A stretch of DNA of 22,547 bases from an uncultured Succinatimonas sp. Its GTDB lineage: Bacteria; Pseudomonadota; Gammaproteobacteria; Enterobacterales; Succinivibrionaceae. A model generated the notes under the pieces. It did no database searches. It had not been told where the DNA came from and saw only the letters and a program-made list of their open reading frames with translations. This document shows, one piece after another, positions 14,563-22,536 of the stretch. Numbering within the stretch: position 1 is the first letter of the stretch; every line of letters begins with the position of its first letter. Location: contig CAJKNC010000014.1 in assembly GCA_905201175.1 (NCBI GenBank), positions 1 to 22,547 on the forward strand, in the 5' to 3' direction. The translations under genes and the position numbers were made by a program.

Positions 14563-16287
14563 ATGGAACAGTTAAATGGAGCGGCGCAGGTAGTAAGATG
14601 CTTAGAGGATCTTGGCGTCACCGAGATCTTTGGCTATCCTGGAGCTGCCGTAACCGATATTTATGATGAGCTCTATGACTCAAAGAAGATTCATCACACC
14701 TTAACTCGTCATGAGCAGGGTGCAGTGCACATGGCTGACGGCTATGCAAGATCTACAGGCAAAGTAGGCGTGGCATTAGTAACCTCAGGCCCAGGCGCTA
14801 CAAATACAGTAACTGCCTTAGCTACAGCTTACGGCGATTCTATTCCATTAGTATTAATTACAGGTCAGGTTAAGACCTCTTTAATTGGCACGGATGCCTT
14901 TCAGGAAGTTGATACCATGGGCGTAACCCGCCCTGTAGTTAAATACAGCTTCTTATGCAAAAAGCCTGAGGATATTGTAGTAAATCTGCGCAAGGCTTTT
15001 TATATCGCTTCTACAGGACGTAAAGGACCTGTAGTCGTCGATATTCCTAAAGATTGTCAGAACCGTCGCTATCTTTTTGATTATTCAAGCGATAGCGAGG
15101 TGCATTTAAGATCTTACAATCCTACGATCTTCGGACATAAGGGCCAAGTCAGGCGTGCGGCAAACTTAATTGCCAATGCTAAGAAGCCTGTCATGCTAAT
15201 TGGCGGCGGCGTTATTCAGGGCGAGGCCTGTGAGGAGGTCTTAAAGTTTGCGCATAGATTATCCTTGCCTGTATGCTCAACATTAATGGGAATTTCAGGA
15301 TTTCCGGCAAGTGATCCGCTGTGGCTTGGCATGCTTGGTATGCACGGTCTTTATGAGGCCAATGAAACGATGCACAATTCGGATGTTATTTTTGCCGTGG
15401 GTGCGCGTTTTGCCGATCGTGCTACTAATAATGTAGAAAAATTCTGTCCGAATGCCACTGTAATTCATATCGATGTCGATCCTGCCTCAATTTCCAAAAC
15501 TGTACAGGCTGATATTCCGATTGTAGGCGATTCTAAGACTGTAATGCATCAAATTAATGAAGCCTTAGATGAAATAGAGATTGGACCTAAAAGCCGTTTG
15601 GATCCGTGGTGGGCACAGATCAATGAATTTAAGCGCAAGAATTGCTTAAAGTATAAGAAGTATGACGGCATTATCAGACCTCAGGAAGCCATAGAGGTTA
15701 TCAGCCGCCTAAGCAAGCAATATAATCCGTATGTTACCACTGATGTAGGTCAGCATCAGATGTTTACGGCTCAGTACTTTAAGTTTGATTCTCCGCGTCA
15801 TTTCCTGACGTCAGGAGGCTTAGGCACTATGGGATTTGGCTTCCCGGCAGCTATCGGTGCGCAATTGGCCATGCCTGAGGCCACGGTTATGTGCATCACG
15901 GGTGACGGCAGTTTCCAGATGAATATGCAGGAGCTGGCTGTATGCCGCAAGCTTAAGCTGCCGCTTAAAGTATTTATTTTAGATAACAGTGTGTTAGGCA
16001 TGGTAAGACAATTCCAGACCGTCTTCTATCACAGCCGCTACAGCGCTACTATCTTAGACGGAAATCCTGATTTTCTGACTATTGCTAAGGCTTACGGTTT
16101 TAAAGGATATCGTATTTCTGAGGAATCAAAGCTTGAGGAAACTATAGCTGAGGTTCTGTCCTTAAAGGATGAATTTGTCTTGGTAGATATCATTACCGAT
16201 ACTAACACCAAGGTTATGCCGTGGCAGCGGGCTGATGGCTCCATGATTGACATGATGTTAAATGATGAGCAAAAGGAGGAAATATAA
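14563..16287 (+). CDS. ilvI: Acetohydroxyacid synthase large subunit, copy 2 (Trp-to-Phe variant)
   Basis: This 574-aa paralogue of copy 1 is roughly two thirds identical by eye over the first 160 residues. The catalytic E51 (TRHEQG) and the ThDP motif G447-D-G to N475 are intact, so it should be active. The key difference is F484 in GMVRQFQ, where copy 1 and most family members have Trp; E. coli AHAS I, which lacks 2-ketobutyrate preference, has Gln there. I infer a bias to acetolactate (Val/Leu) and altered sensitivity to herbicides that contact this residue. The ATG at 14563 gives MEQLNGA; a GGA lies about 9 nt upstream. Its ilvH partner begins directly after the stop. Confidence 0.96.
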   Translation: MEQLNGAAQVVRCLEDLGVTEIFGYPGAAVTDIYDELYDSKKIHHTLTRHEQGAVHMADGYARSTGKVGVALVTSGPGATNTVTALATAYGDSIPLVLITGQVKTSLIGTDAFQEVDTMGVTRPVVKYSFLCKKPEDIVVNLRKAFYIASTGRKGPVVVDIPKDCQNRRYLFDYSSDSEVHLRSYNPTIFGHKGQVRRAANLIANAKKPVMLIGGGVIQGEACEEVLKFAHRLSLPVCSTLMGISGFPASDPLWLGMLGMHGLYEANETMHNSDVIFAVGARFADRATNNVEKFCPNATVIHIDVDPASISKTVQADIPIVGDSKTVMHQINEALDEIEIGPKSRLDPWWAQINEFKRKNCLKYKKYDGIIRPQEAIEVISRLSKQYNPYVTTDVGQHQMFTAQYFKFDSPRHFLTSGGLGTMGFGFPAAIGAQLAMPEATVMCITGDGSFQMNMQELAVCRKLKLPLKVFILDNSVLGMVRQFQTVFYHSRYSATILDGNPDFLTIAKAYGFKGYRISEESKLEETIAEVLSLKDEFVLVDIITDTNTKVMPWQRADGSMIDMMLNDEQKEEI

Positions 16288-16791
16288 ATGCGCCACATAA
16301 TTTCCATTTTGATTGAGAATGAAGCTGGAGCTTTATCTCGTGTGGTGGGTTTGTTTTCTCAGCGCGGCTACAATATTGAAAGCTTAACTGTAGCACCAAC
16401 TGATGATAAAACTTTATCTCGTTGTACTATTTTGACTGAAGGCTCATCAGATGAGGCTGAGCAGATCACCAAGCAGCTGCATAAATTAGTTTGCGTACTG
16501 CGTGTTTCAGCTTTAAATGAAGAAGCTGAGGGCGGTTTAGAGCGTGAGATGCTCTTAGTTAAGATCAATACTCCGAATCGAAATATCCGCGAAGAGGTTA
16601 AAACTTTAGCAGAAATTTTTAATGCTAGAATTATTGATGTCAATGCGGAAATTCTTACTATTGAGTTTGTCGGTTCCTCAGCCGATGCAGATAATATGCT
16701 TCATACCTTTAAGAAGCTTACTGATATTATCGAGGTCGTGCGTTCAGGTGTTTTGGGCATTGCCAAAGGCAGCCATTGCATGCGCGGCTAA
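16288..16791 (+). CDS. ilvH: Acetohydroxyacid synthase small regulatory subunit, copy 2
   Basis: This 167-aa two-ACT-domain protein partners the copy 2 large subunit. Its N-terminus follows E. coli IlvH closely (SRVVGLFSQRGYNIESLTVAPTDD), and N11, G14, S17, N29 and T34 of the valine site are kept. AGGAGG inside the end of the large-subunit gene serves its ATG, which abuts the TAA with no gap, so the subunits are made together. Its stop codon overlaps that of the convergent rmuC by 3 nt, and no terminator is seen between them. Confidence 0.96.
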   Translation: MRHIISILIENEAGALSRVVGLFSQRGYNIESLTVAPTDDKTLSRCTILTEGSSDEAEQITKQLHKLVCVLRVSALNEEAEGGLEREMLLVKINTPNRNIREEVKTLAEIFNARIIDVNAEILTIEFVGSSADADNMLHTFKKLTDIIEVVRSGVLGIAKGSHCMRG

Positions 16792-18209
16792 GCATCTTTA
16801 ATTTCTAAGCCCTCCTGAGCTAAGACCTGGGGGGCTTTTACAGCAAAGTTTTGCAGCTGCCCTTCTAAATTTCCCTTTCCTCCGCACAGACGATTATTTA
16901 AGACTTCGATGCTGGAATTTAGAGAAGCTTCTTTTTTCTGCACATCTTCAAGAGCATTTAGTACTTGTGAAAATTTAGCATAGATCTGCTGTGCCTCAGA
17001 GGCTAAAGCTCGAATACGCTCATTTTGCTTAGATAAGACCCATAAATTAGCTACAACTCTTAAAGCTGGCAATAAGCTTGAAGGTGAGACTAAGTAGATA
17101 TTGTTCTGGGAAGCTTCATCATACAAAGACGCGTCCTTATTGATAGCTAAAGAAAGAGCTCCGTCGATAGGAACAAACATAAATACAAAGGACGGGGAGT
17201 TGAGACTCTTATAATTGCTGTAATCACGTTTTTTAAGCCCATTTATATGATTTCTCAGTGAAGAAATATGCGCCTTGAGAGCATTGTCTTTTTCCTCTTT
17301 GCCAGAGGCATTCATAAAGCTTGTATAAGCTGTAAGGGAACATTTGGCATCAATAATCAGGCAGTGATTCTGGGGAAGTCTGATGATTGCATCAGGGCGT
17401 CCATTTTCATTTTGATAGCGTACTCCTGCAACTTCACGCTCATATTCAACCCCTAAGGTTAAGCCTGAATTTTCTAAAACACGCTCTAATTGCAGCTCAC
17501 CCCACATACCCTGAGATTTGCCGCCTGAGCTTAAAGCAAGACTTAGATCTAAAGCCTGCTTTGATAAGACTGTTTGGCTTTCCTGCAGTTTTTTTAATTC
17601 AGTAAGCAAAGATCCTGATTGACTGGCGCTTTGATTTTGACTTTGGGTTAAGAAGCTTCTGAATATTTCAAGTTCTTCTTTTAAGGGGGCGACATTTTTT
17701 TGGAAGTTGAGCCGTTCTTGGCTGCTAAGCTCTGCGGCTGTAGCTTTAAGCATCTGCTGCCCTAAGAGAGTAAGTCTGTTTTTAAGTTCTTCATCACGCT
17801 CCTGGGCTTTAAGCCTATCATCCTCGCGCATCTGCTTTTCGGCATCTAAAGCTGCTCCAGCTGCCGACATAGCCTCGCGTAAATCAGAAGCTTCATAATT
17901 TAGCTCTTCAAGCTTGTCCTGCAGTTTTTTATTATTTTCCAAAATGAGGCTGCGCTCTTTGCCCAAAGCAGCATAATTTTCTCTTAAAGCTGCATGCTCC
18001 TGTCTTAGGAGCTCAAATTTATGCTCGCATTGATTGAGCTTTTGCGTTAGTGCCGAGAGCTCCTGTTCTTTTTGAATTAATGTCTGTTTTAAAAGGTGAG
18101 GCTCTTGTTTACCATGAAAGAGACTGTAGCATAGATAAATAACTATGCCCATCATAATCAGCAGAGCTATAAGTAAAATAAAATCGAGAGGAGATAATTG
18201 CATATTCAT
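16788..18209 (-). CDS. rmuC: DNA recombination protein RmuC
   Basis: This RmuC-family protein is about 473 aa. A membrane anchor lies near the N-terminus (DFILLIALLIMMGIVIYLCYSLF), followed by a long coiled coil (about residues 35-165, rich in Glu, Leu and Lys) and the nuclease-like RmuC domain (about 200-445) with SQGMWGELQLERVLENSGL, GRPDAIIRLP and IIDAKCSL, the PD-(D/E)xK-like core. E. coli RmuC limits inversion at short inverted repeats and acts in genome defence and stability. I placed the start at the ATG 18207-18209. The frame is open to a TTG at 18222-18224 inside a T run, and an ATG at 18203 is also possible; none has a clear ribosome-binding site. Confidence 0.92.
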   Translation of the reverse strand: MNMQLSPLDFILLIALLIMMGIVIYLCYSLFHGKQEPHLLKQTLIQKEQELSALTQKLNQCEHKFELLRQEHAALRENYAALGKERSLILENNKKLQDKLEELNYEASDLREAMSAAGAALDAEKQMREDDRLKAQERDEELKNRLTLLGQQMLKATAAELSSQERLNFQKNVAPLKEELEIFRSFLTQSQNQSASQSGSLLTELKKLQESQTVLSKQALDLSLALSSGGKSQGMWGELQLERVLENSGLTLGVEYEREVAGVRYQNENGRPDAIIRLPQNHCLIIDAKCSLTAYTSFMNASGKEEKDNALKAHISSLRNHINGLKKRDYSNYKSLNSPSFVFMFVPIDGALSLAINKDASLYDEASQNNIYLVSPSSLLPALRVVANLWVLSKQNERIRALASEAQQIYAKFSQVLNALEDVQKKEASLNSSIEVLNNRLCGGKGNLEGQLQNFAVKAPQVLAQEGLEIKDA

Positions 18210-18278
18210 GGCAGTATTGCTCAAAAAATTTTCAGCCCGTCAAAAAAGCTCTTAAGAGTCTGTTTATATTTTTAACAT

Positions 18279-18315
18279 AAAAAAAAGAAAAGCCCTAGGC
18301 TTAGCTAGGGCTTTT
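18279..18315 (-). terminator. Intrinsic terminator of ilvD
   Basis: The arms 18288-18298 (AAAAGCCCTAG) and 18305-18315 form an 11-bp perfect stem around a 6-nt loop. On the minus strand the stem is followed by CTTTTTTTT, a textbook rho-independent terminator 14 nt after the ilvD stop. It separates ilvD from rmuC on the same strand. Confidence 0.92.
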
Positions 18316-18329
18316 AGGAGATGTATTAT

Positions 18330-20015
18330 TTAATCTCTGGTTTTAATTACAGCGCCTTCGCTTGCGCTAGCGCAGCTGTGACGATAATGATATAGATAAC
18401 CTTCAGCTTTATTAGTGTGATCTTCAGCGCCTTCTTTGCGGCGGGCTTCGAAATCAACCTCAGCTTCAATGATGCCTGCATCAACATTGACATGAATGAC
18501 GTCACCGTTGCGTAAATATTTAATAGGACCATCATCATAGGCCTCAGGACAGATGTGTCCGACAAAGCAGCCGTTATTAGAGCCGGAGAAGCGTCCGTCA
18601 GTGATAACGCAGACTTTAGAGCCTAGCTTCATGCCTACCAATAATTTCATGGCCTTATACTGCTCAGGCATGCCCGGGCCGCCGCGAGGACCGGCATTGC
18701 GGATAACAACAACATCTCCTTCATGAACCTTTAAGGCTCGAATGCCGTCTAAGGCATCCTGCTCATTTTCAAAGATTACGGCGCGGCCTGTAAAGTCATG
18801 AGCTTCCTCTGGAATAGCAGAAGGCTTAGTTACAGCACCTTTTGGAGCTAAATTGCCGTGCAAGATGGCAATGCCGCTGCAGCTGTGTACCGGCTTATCT
18901 AGAGGTCTGATGCAGTCTTTATTGCGGTTTTCTGCATACTTATCTAGGTTTTGAGCTAAAGTCTCGCCTGTTACGGTTATGCCTGTGGTATCTAAGCGAG
19001 AGCGAATTTCCTGCATAATGGCCGGAACGCCGCCTGCCTCAAAGAAGTCCAGGAGTACATATTTACCTGCCGGGATCATGGCAACTAGGTGCGGAACCTC
19101 AGAGGCAATCTTACCGAAATCCTCTAGAGTAAAGTCGACATGAGCTTCATATGCAATAGCCAGCATGTGCAATACGGCGTTAGTCGATCCTCCTATAGCG
19201 GAGTTAACCCGGATAGCATTTTCGATGGAGGCTTTGTTGATGATATCGCGGATCTTGATGTTTTTACGAACCAAATCAACTACTGCAGAGCCAGAAGCAA
19301 AGCCTGCACGCATGCGCATTGCATAAACGGCAGGTATAGCAGCTGTGCCTGGTAAGGCCAAGCCCATAGCTTCAGCTAAGCAGCACATAGTATTGGCCGT
19401 GCCTAACATGGCGCAGGAGCCGATAGTCGGGACAGCATTATTCTCTAACCAGTCAAATTGTTTCTGAGTAATTTTGCCAGATTTCAGAGATCCTTCAGAC
19501 TGCTGAATAATAGAGTGATCGATGTACTCGCCGCCGTATGGATTGCCTTCCTTCATCCGGCCTGGGAGTGCAGGGCCGCCGTTTACAAAGACGGTAGGCA
19601 AATTAACACGCAGAGCACCTAATATAAGACCCGGAACAATTTTATCGCATGAGCCTAAAATAACCAGACCATCTAAGCGATGAGCCTGAACCATTACCTC
19701 CACATCATTAGCGATAGTTTCGCGTCCAGGCAGAATGTATTTCATGCCGTCGTGGGCCATAGCGATGCCGTCGCAGGCGCCAATAGATGCAAATTCAACT
19801 GGAGTTCCGCCATTGGCAAATACGCCTTCCTTAACGCGTTCGGCTAATTCCTTTAAAATATTGTGGCCTGGGCAGATTTCATTGAAGGTATTAACAATAC
19901 CGATAAGGGGTTTTTTTAGTTCAGGATCGGTAAAGCCGGAAGCTTTATATAGAGCTCTAACGTTAGCCCATTCAGGGCCATTCATAATATCTTGACTGCG
20001 AAAAGTAAAATCCAT
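18330..20015 (-). CDS. ilvD: Dihydroxy-acid dehydratase, short form (IlvD/Edd family)
   Basis: This 561-aa Fe-S enzyme dehydrates dihydroxyisovalerate and dihydroxymethylvalerate to the 2-keto acids, the step before transamination to Val and Ile. Visible motifs include ACDGIAMAHDGMKY, GSCDKIVPG (C123, with K125 the likely carbamylated Mg ligand), GSCAMLGTANTM (C201), GGSTNAVLH, RNAGPRGGPGMPEQY, DGRFSGSNNGCFVGH and the C-terminal SASEGA with the catalytic Ser. It is shorter than E. coli IlvD (616 aa) and reads like the forms common in anaerobic Firmicutes. The usual first cluster cysteine (PCNxH) is not in place: the segment here is C48-P-G-H. IlvD is the best call; another IlvD/Edd dehydratase is possible. 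AGAG lies close before the ATG. Confidence 0.85.
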   Translation of the reverse strand: MDFTFRSQDIMNGPEWANVRALYKASGFTDPELKKPLIGIVNTFNEICPGHNILKELAERVKEGVFANGGTPVEFASIGACDGIAMAHDGMKYILPGRETIANDVEVMVQAHRLDGLVILGSCDKIVPGLILGALRVNLPTVFVNGGPALPGRMKEGNPYGGEYIDHSIIQQSEGSLKSGKITQKQFDWLENNAVPTIGSCAMLGTANTMCCLAEAMGLALPGTAAIPAVYAMRMRAGFASGSAVVDLVRKNIKIRDIINKASIENAIRVNSAIGGSTNAVLHMLAIAYEAHVDFTLEDFGKIASEVPHLVAMIPAGKYVLLDFFEAGGVPAIMQEIRSRLDTTGITVTGETLAQNLDKYAENRNKDCIRPLDKPVHSCSGIAILHGNLAPKGAVTKPSAIPEEAHDFTGRAVIFENEQDALDGIRALKVHEGDVVVIRNAGPRGGPGMPEQYKAMKLLVGMKLGSKVCVITDGRFSGSNNGCFVGHICPEAYDDGPIKYLRNGDVIHVNVDAGIIEAEVDFEARRKEGAEDHTNKAEGYLYHYRHSCASASEGAVIKTRD

Positions 20016-20044
20016 AGTGTTCTCTAAAGCTTATGATGAATGAA

Positions 20045-20059
20045 AGATCTGTATAGATC
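20045..20059. repeat. AGATCT-type dyad upstream of ilvD
   Basis: GATCT-GTAT-AGATC is a perfect 5-bp inverted repeat 30 nt before the ilvD start. A second AGATCTA-containing palindrome (TAGAGATCTA) lies at 20103-20112. They may be operator half-sites in the 182-nt gap, which also has AT-rich candidate -10 boxes but no convincing -35. The role is unknown. Confidence 0.3.
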
Positions 20060-20197
20060 ATTTATTATTTTGGGTATGATTATATATAAAATTTTAGTAT
20101 GGTAGAGATCTAAAATTATATCCGTGCCTGCAGTCACAAACATAATAAATATTTGATCTTAACTATAGATTTTTTAATTTTTTTTTGTACAAGATTT

Positions 20198-20217
20198 AGG
20201 GCTCCGTACGGAGCCCT
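20198..20217 (-). terminator. Perfect palindrome after the YeiH-family gene
   Basis: AGGGCTCC-GTAC-GGAGCCCT is a perfect 20-bp palindrome starting 5 nt past the stop of the YeiH-family gene. A GC-rich hairpin in this place is normally a terminator or 3'-end stabiliser. The minus-strand sequence after it (AAATCTTGT) is not a T run, so termination may need help from Rho. Confidence 0.6.
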
Positions 20218-20222
20218 GCTTT

Positions 20223-21308
20223 CTAAGCGAAAAGATATACGGACAGATTAGTGAGGAAGTAGCCGCCGACTAAAAGCCATACAAAGAGCAGAGCTGCTAA
20301 AATGAAAGGCTTTGCACCGGCTTTTTTGAATTTATCTAAGGATGTTTCCACGCCTAAAGCGGTCATTGCCATAGTCAGTAAGAAAGTATCTATATATTCA
20401 ATTACGCCATTTAAGGGAATGTCTTTTACTGTTTGAGCATCAAAGGCAGAACTCAACAGAGTATTGATAATAATGACAATTAAGAAGTAAAAAGCAAAAT
20501 AAGGAATGGTGATGTGAGTTTTGCGGCCATCATTTACATTCATTTCATGATGCTTCTTCTTGATGTAATTTATGCAAAGAGCCATGATGATAAGCACAGG
20601 AGCTAAGAGCATGACTCTTATCATCTTGGTAATGGTAGCTGTAGCGGCAATACCTAAAGTATCTGTAGGATCCATGGCATTGCCTGCTCCGGCAACATGG
20701 GCTACCTCATGTAAGGTGGCGCCGGTATAGATAGCAAATGCTGTATCAGACATGCCGTCAAATAAGCCGGACCTATACATGATAGGGTAGAGGAACATGG
20801 CAATAGTGCCGAAGATTACCACTGTTGAAACTGCAATTGCGGTCTTATAGCTTTCGCATTTAACTACGCCTTCTGCGCCTAATACTGCTGCAGCTCCGCA
20901 GATAGAGCTTCCTGTTGCAGTCATTAAGGCAGTTTGCGAATCCATTCTTAAGATTTTACCTATAATTATGCCTATGATTAGAGTTCCGCCGACGATGCAA
21001 ACATCAGTGAATACGGCCATCATGCCTACGGCATAGACATCATTTAAAGTCAAGCGGAAGCCATAAAGAATAATACCGAGTCTTAAAATCTGCTTGGTAG
21101 AAAACTTTATGCCAGGAAGCCAGGCTGCAGGCAATTTTTTGTAGAGGGTATTTGCATATACCATGCCTAAAATAATGCCCACGATTAATGGAGATAGCGA
21201 TAAACTTTTTATAAGAGGAAGACCTGCAATATAGAAAGCTGCCAGAGCAAATAAAGCGATGAACAAAAGTCCATGAAGGGTATCAGCACGTTGTCCTTTT
21301 TCAAACAT
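20223..21308 (-). CDS. YeiH-family (UPF0324) putative sulfate/sulfite exporter
   Basis: This 361-aa integral membrane protein has about ten hydrophobic segments spread over its length, with the family's conserved segments: GIILGMVYAN, KQILRLGIILYGFRLTL, the glycine-rich ATGSSICGAAAVLG, GATLHEVAHVAGAG and ALGVETSLDKFKKAGAKP. Family members are called putative sulfate exporters by homology; the substrate is unproven. The neighbour upstream is a CysL/YeiE-like LysR regulator, and in E. coli yeiH also sits next to the LysR gene yeiE, which supports a sulfur-oxyanion role by inference. The ATG has GAGG 9 nt upstream and a 10-bp-arm dyad just before that. Confidence 0.9.
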   Translation of the reverse strand: MFEKGQRADTLHGLLFIALFALAAFYIAGLPLIKSLSLSPLIVGIILGMVYANTLYKKLPAAWLPGIKFSTKQILRLGIILYGFRLTLNDVYAVGMMAVFTDVCIVGGTLIIGIIIGKILRMDSQTALMTATGSSICGAAAVLGAEGVVKCESYKTAIAVSTVVIFGTIAMFLYPIMYRSGLFDGMSDTAFAIYTGATLHEVAHVAGAGNAMDPTDTLGIAATATITKMIRVMLLAPVLIIMALCINYIKKKHHEMNVNDGRKTHITIPYFAFYFLIVIIINTLLSSAFDAQTVKDIPLNGVIEYIDTFLLTMAMTALGVETSLDKFKKAGAKPFILAALLFVWLLVGGYFLTNLSVYLFA

Positions 21309-21322
21309 ATTTTTTGACCTCG

Positions 21323-21346
21323 AATTAAAGTAGGTATACTTTAATT
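21323..21346. promoter_or_regulatory. Operator-like dyad before the YeiH-family gene
   Basis: AATTAAAGTA-GGTA-TACTTTAATT is a perfect 10-bp inverted repeat with a 4-nt spacer, ending 14 nt before the start codon. The minus-strand TATACC inside it could be a -10 box, so a bound protein would cover the promoter or start site. The adjacent LysR regulator is the obvious candidate binder. Confidence 0.55.
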
Positions 21347-21390
21347 AAAAAAAAGCCTTTTTGCCAATGGTCAAAAATTATCTTTGATAA

Positions 21391-22278
21391 CTATAAGTTA
21401 TGACAGAGGTAATCTTTTACAAATTCAGTAAATTTATCGATGATCGGCAATTGTTCCCCCTGAGCTTTTACAAAGCAGAACTGCCGCTTAAAATTTACTT
21501 CCTTTAAATTAATAGCTTTAAGTTTTTTTAGTTCAAGCTCATTTTTTACCGAGAATTTAGAGAGTATGCCCAAGCAGTCGCTATGCATTAGAAAGCGTTT
21601 AATGGCTTCAGTGCTGCCTAAGTGCATGCGCACATTAAATTCTTGAAGTTTTAAATTATGCTGATGTAAAGCAGAGATGATTGCATCTAATGTGCCTGAG
21701 CCCAGTTCACGCAGAATTAATGGTTTGGTTTTGAATTCTTTTAAGGTAAGAGCTTGTAAATTTAGATCGGAACTGACGATGATTAAATCATCATCTAAAA
21801 AAGGTGTGTAGCTTAAGGATTTATTACGGTTGACATTTTCAACAAGTCCAAGATCTATTTCTTCATCAATAAGAGCTCGCTCGATATTTTGTGAGTTATC
21901 GTTCAGAACAGTAAGTTCTACTTCAGGATAGAATTTATTAAATGCAGCTAGAATTTCAGGGAGTATATATTGGGCGATCGTAGTGCTGGCGCCTAGACGC
22001 AATTTTCCTGAATATATTTGGTTATAGGCATGCATAGCATAGGAGAGCTCATTGTAAAGAGCGAGAATTTTTTTGCTCTTTTCAAGAAAAGTCAGTCCTG
22101 CAGGCGTGAGCTTGATATTGTGGCCATTACGTTCAAAGAGTTTTACCTGGTATTGAGATTCAAGATTAGCAACATGTTTGGTAACGGCTGGCTGACTTAA
22201 GCACAATAGGGAAGCTGCCTTAGTGAAGCTCAGATGAGTTGCCACAGTATAAAAAACTTTAAGTCGTGTATCTTCCAC
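21391..22278 (-). CDS. LysR-family transcriptional regulator (CysL/YeiE-like)
   Basis: This 295-aa LysR protein has an N-terminal winged HTH (residues about 3-62: SFTKAASLLCLSQPAVTKHVANLE) and a two-lobed substrate domain (about 90-290). The segments LRLGASTTIAQYILPEIL, NSQNIERALIDEEIDLGLVE, LRELGSGT and STEAIKRF are typical of the CysL/YeiE branch, whose members respond to sulfur or sulfite signals. The start is GTG (22276-22278) with AAGGA 8 nt upstream. The YeiH-family gene lies 82 nt downstream on the same strand and is its likely target. A near-perfect 25-bp dyad about 70 nt upstream may be an autoregulatory site. The ligand is not readable from sequence. Confidence 0.9.
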   Translation of the reverse strand: MEDTRLKVFYTVATHLSFTKAASLLCLSQPAVTKHVANLESQYQVKLFERNGHNIKLTPAGLTFLEKSKKILALYNELSYAMHAYNQIYSGKLRLGASTTIAQYILPEILAAFNKFYPEVELTVLNDNSQNIERALIDEEIDLGLVENVNRNKSLSYTPFLDDDLIIVSSDLNLQALTLKEFKTKPLILRELGSGTLDAIISALHQHNLKLQEFNVRMHLGSTEAIKRFLMHSDCLGILSKFSVKNELELKKLKAINLKEVNFKRQFCFVKAQGEQLPIIDKFTEFVKDYLCHNL

Positions 22279-22348
22279 TATGCTTATCCTTATTTGCCTA
22301 AAAGCTTTTAATGTTATTTTAGCAAAAGTTTAGTTTTAGTAATTATTG

Positions 22349-22373
22349 ACTAAAGCTTAATTTAAGCGTTAGT
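22349..22373. promoter_or_regulatory. 25-bp dyad upstream of the LysR gene
   Basis: ACTAAAGCTTAA-T-TTAAGCGTTAGT pairs at 11 of 12 arm positions around one central base. It lies 71-95 nt before the GTG start, the usual place for a LysR-type autoregulatory site, and between the LysR gene and the plus-strand promoter at the right edge. A perfect 12-bp palindrome TAAAAGCTTTTA (22299-22310) lies nearer the start. Confidence 0.5.
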
Positions 22374-22417
22374 GTTTTCATACATTATTTAGGAAAAATT
22401 TTTTAATGCTTTATAAG

Positions 22418-22446
22418 CTGACAGCATAAAGCACGTGATTTATATT
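22418..22446 (+). promoter_or_regulatory. Plus-strand promoter at the right edge
   Basis: CTGACA (22418-22423) and TATATT (22441-22446) are separated by exactly 17 nt, each one mismatch from the sigma-70 consensus. It points away from the LysR gene, toward the hairpin at 22501-22536 and the ATG at 22542, so a divergent gene or a small RNA probably starts near 22453. Confidence 0.5.
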
Positions 22447-22500
22447 GCGGCATTGTAGGGCTGTTTAATTAATATAAAAAAAGCTGGCTTAAGTAGTATG

Positions 22501-22536
22501 AACCCCATTATTGATCACATGATTGATAATGGGGTT
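22501..22536 (+). repeat. 17-bp hairpin at the right edge (leader hairpin or terminator)
   Basis: Positions 22501-22517 pair with 22520-22536 over 17 positions, with two G-U pairs when read as plus-strand RNA. TTGTT follows, then ATGAAA at 22542-22547 where the window ends. The stem's 3' arm holds GGGG, at ribosome-binding distance from that ATG. It is either the terminator of a small RNA begun near 22453 or a hairpin masking the ribosome-binding site of a gene that leaves the window. Confidence 0.55.

Noticed and set aside
16368..16643. 91-codon minus-strand open frame opposite ilvH copy 2
   Set aside because: A shadow of conserved ACT-domain coding sequence, with no features of its own.
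18210..18224. TTG start for rmuC
   Set aside because: It lies in a T run without a ribosome-binding site; an ATG five codons later gives a more usual start, though this is not certain.
18249..18258. CTCTTAAGAG palindrome before rmuC
   Set aside because: Only 10 bp and without neighbouring signals, within chance expectation for an AT-rich gap.
19974..20061. Possible Ile-containing leader peptide before ilvD (29 codons from the ATG at 20059-20061)
   Set aside because: It has only three Ile, no ribosome-binding site and no alternative terminator hairpins, and it runs into ilvD in another frame.
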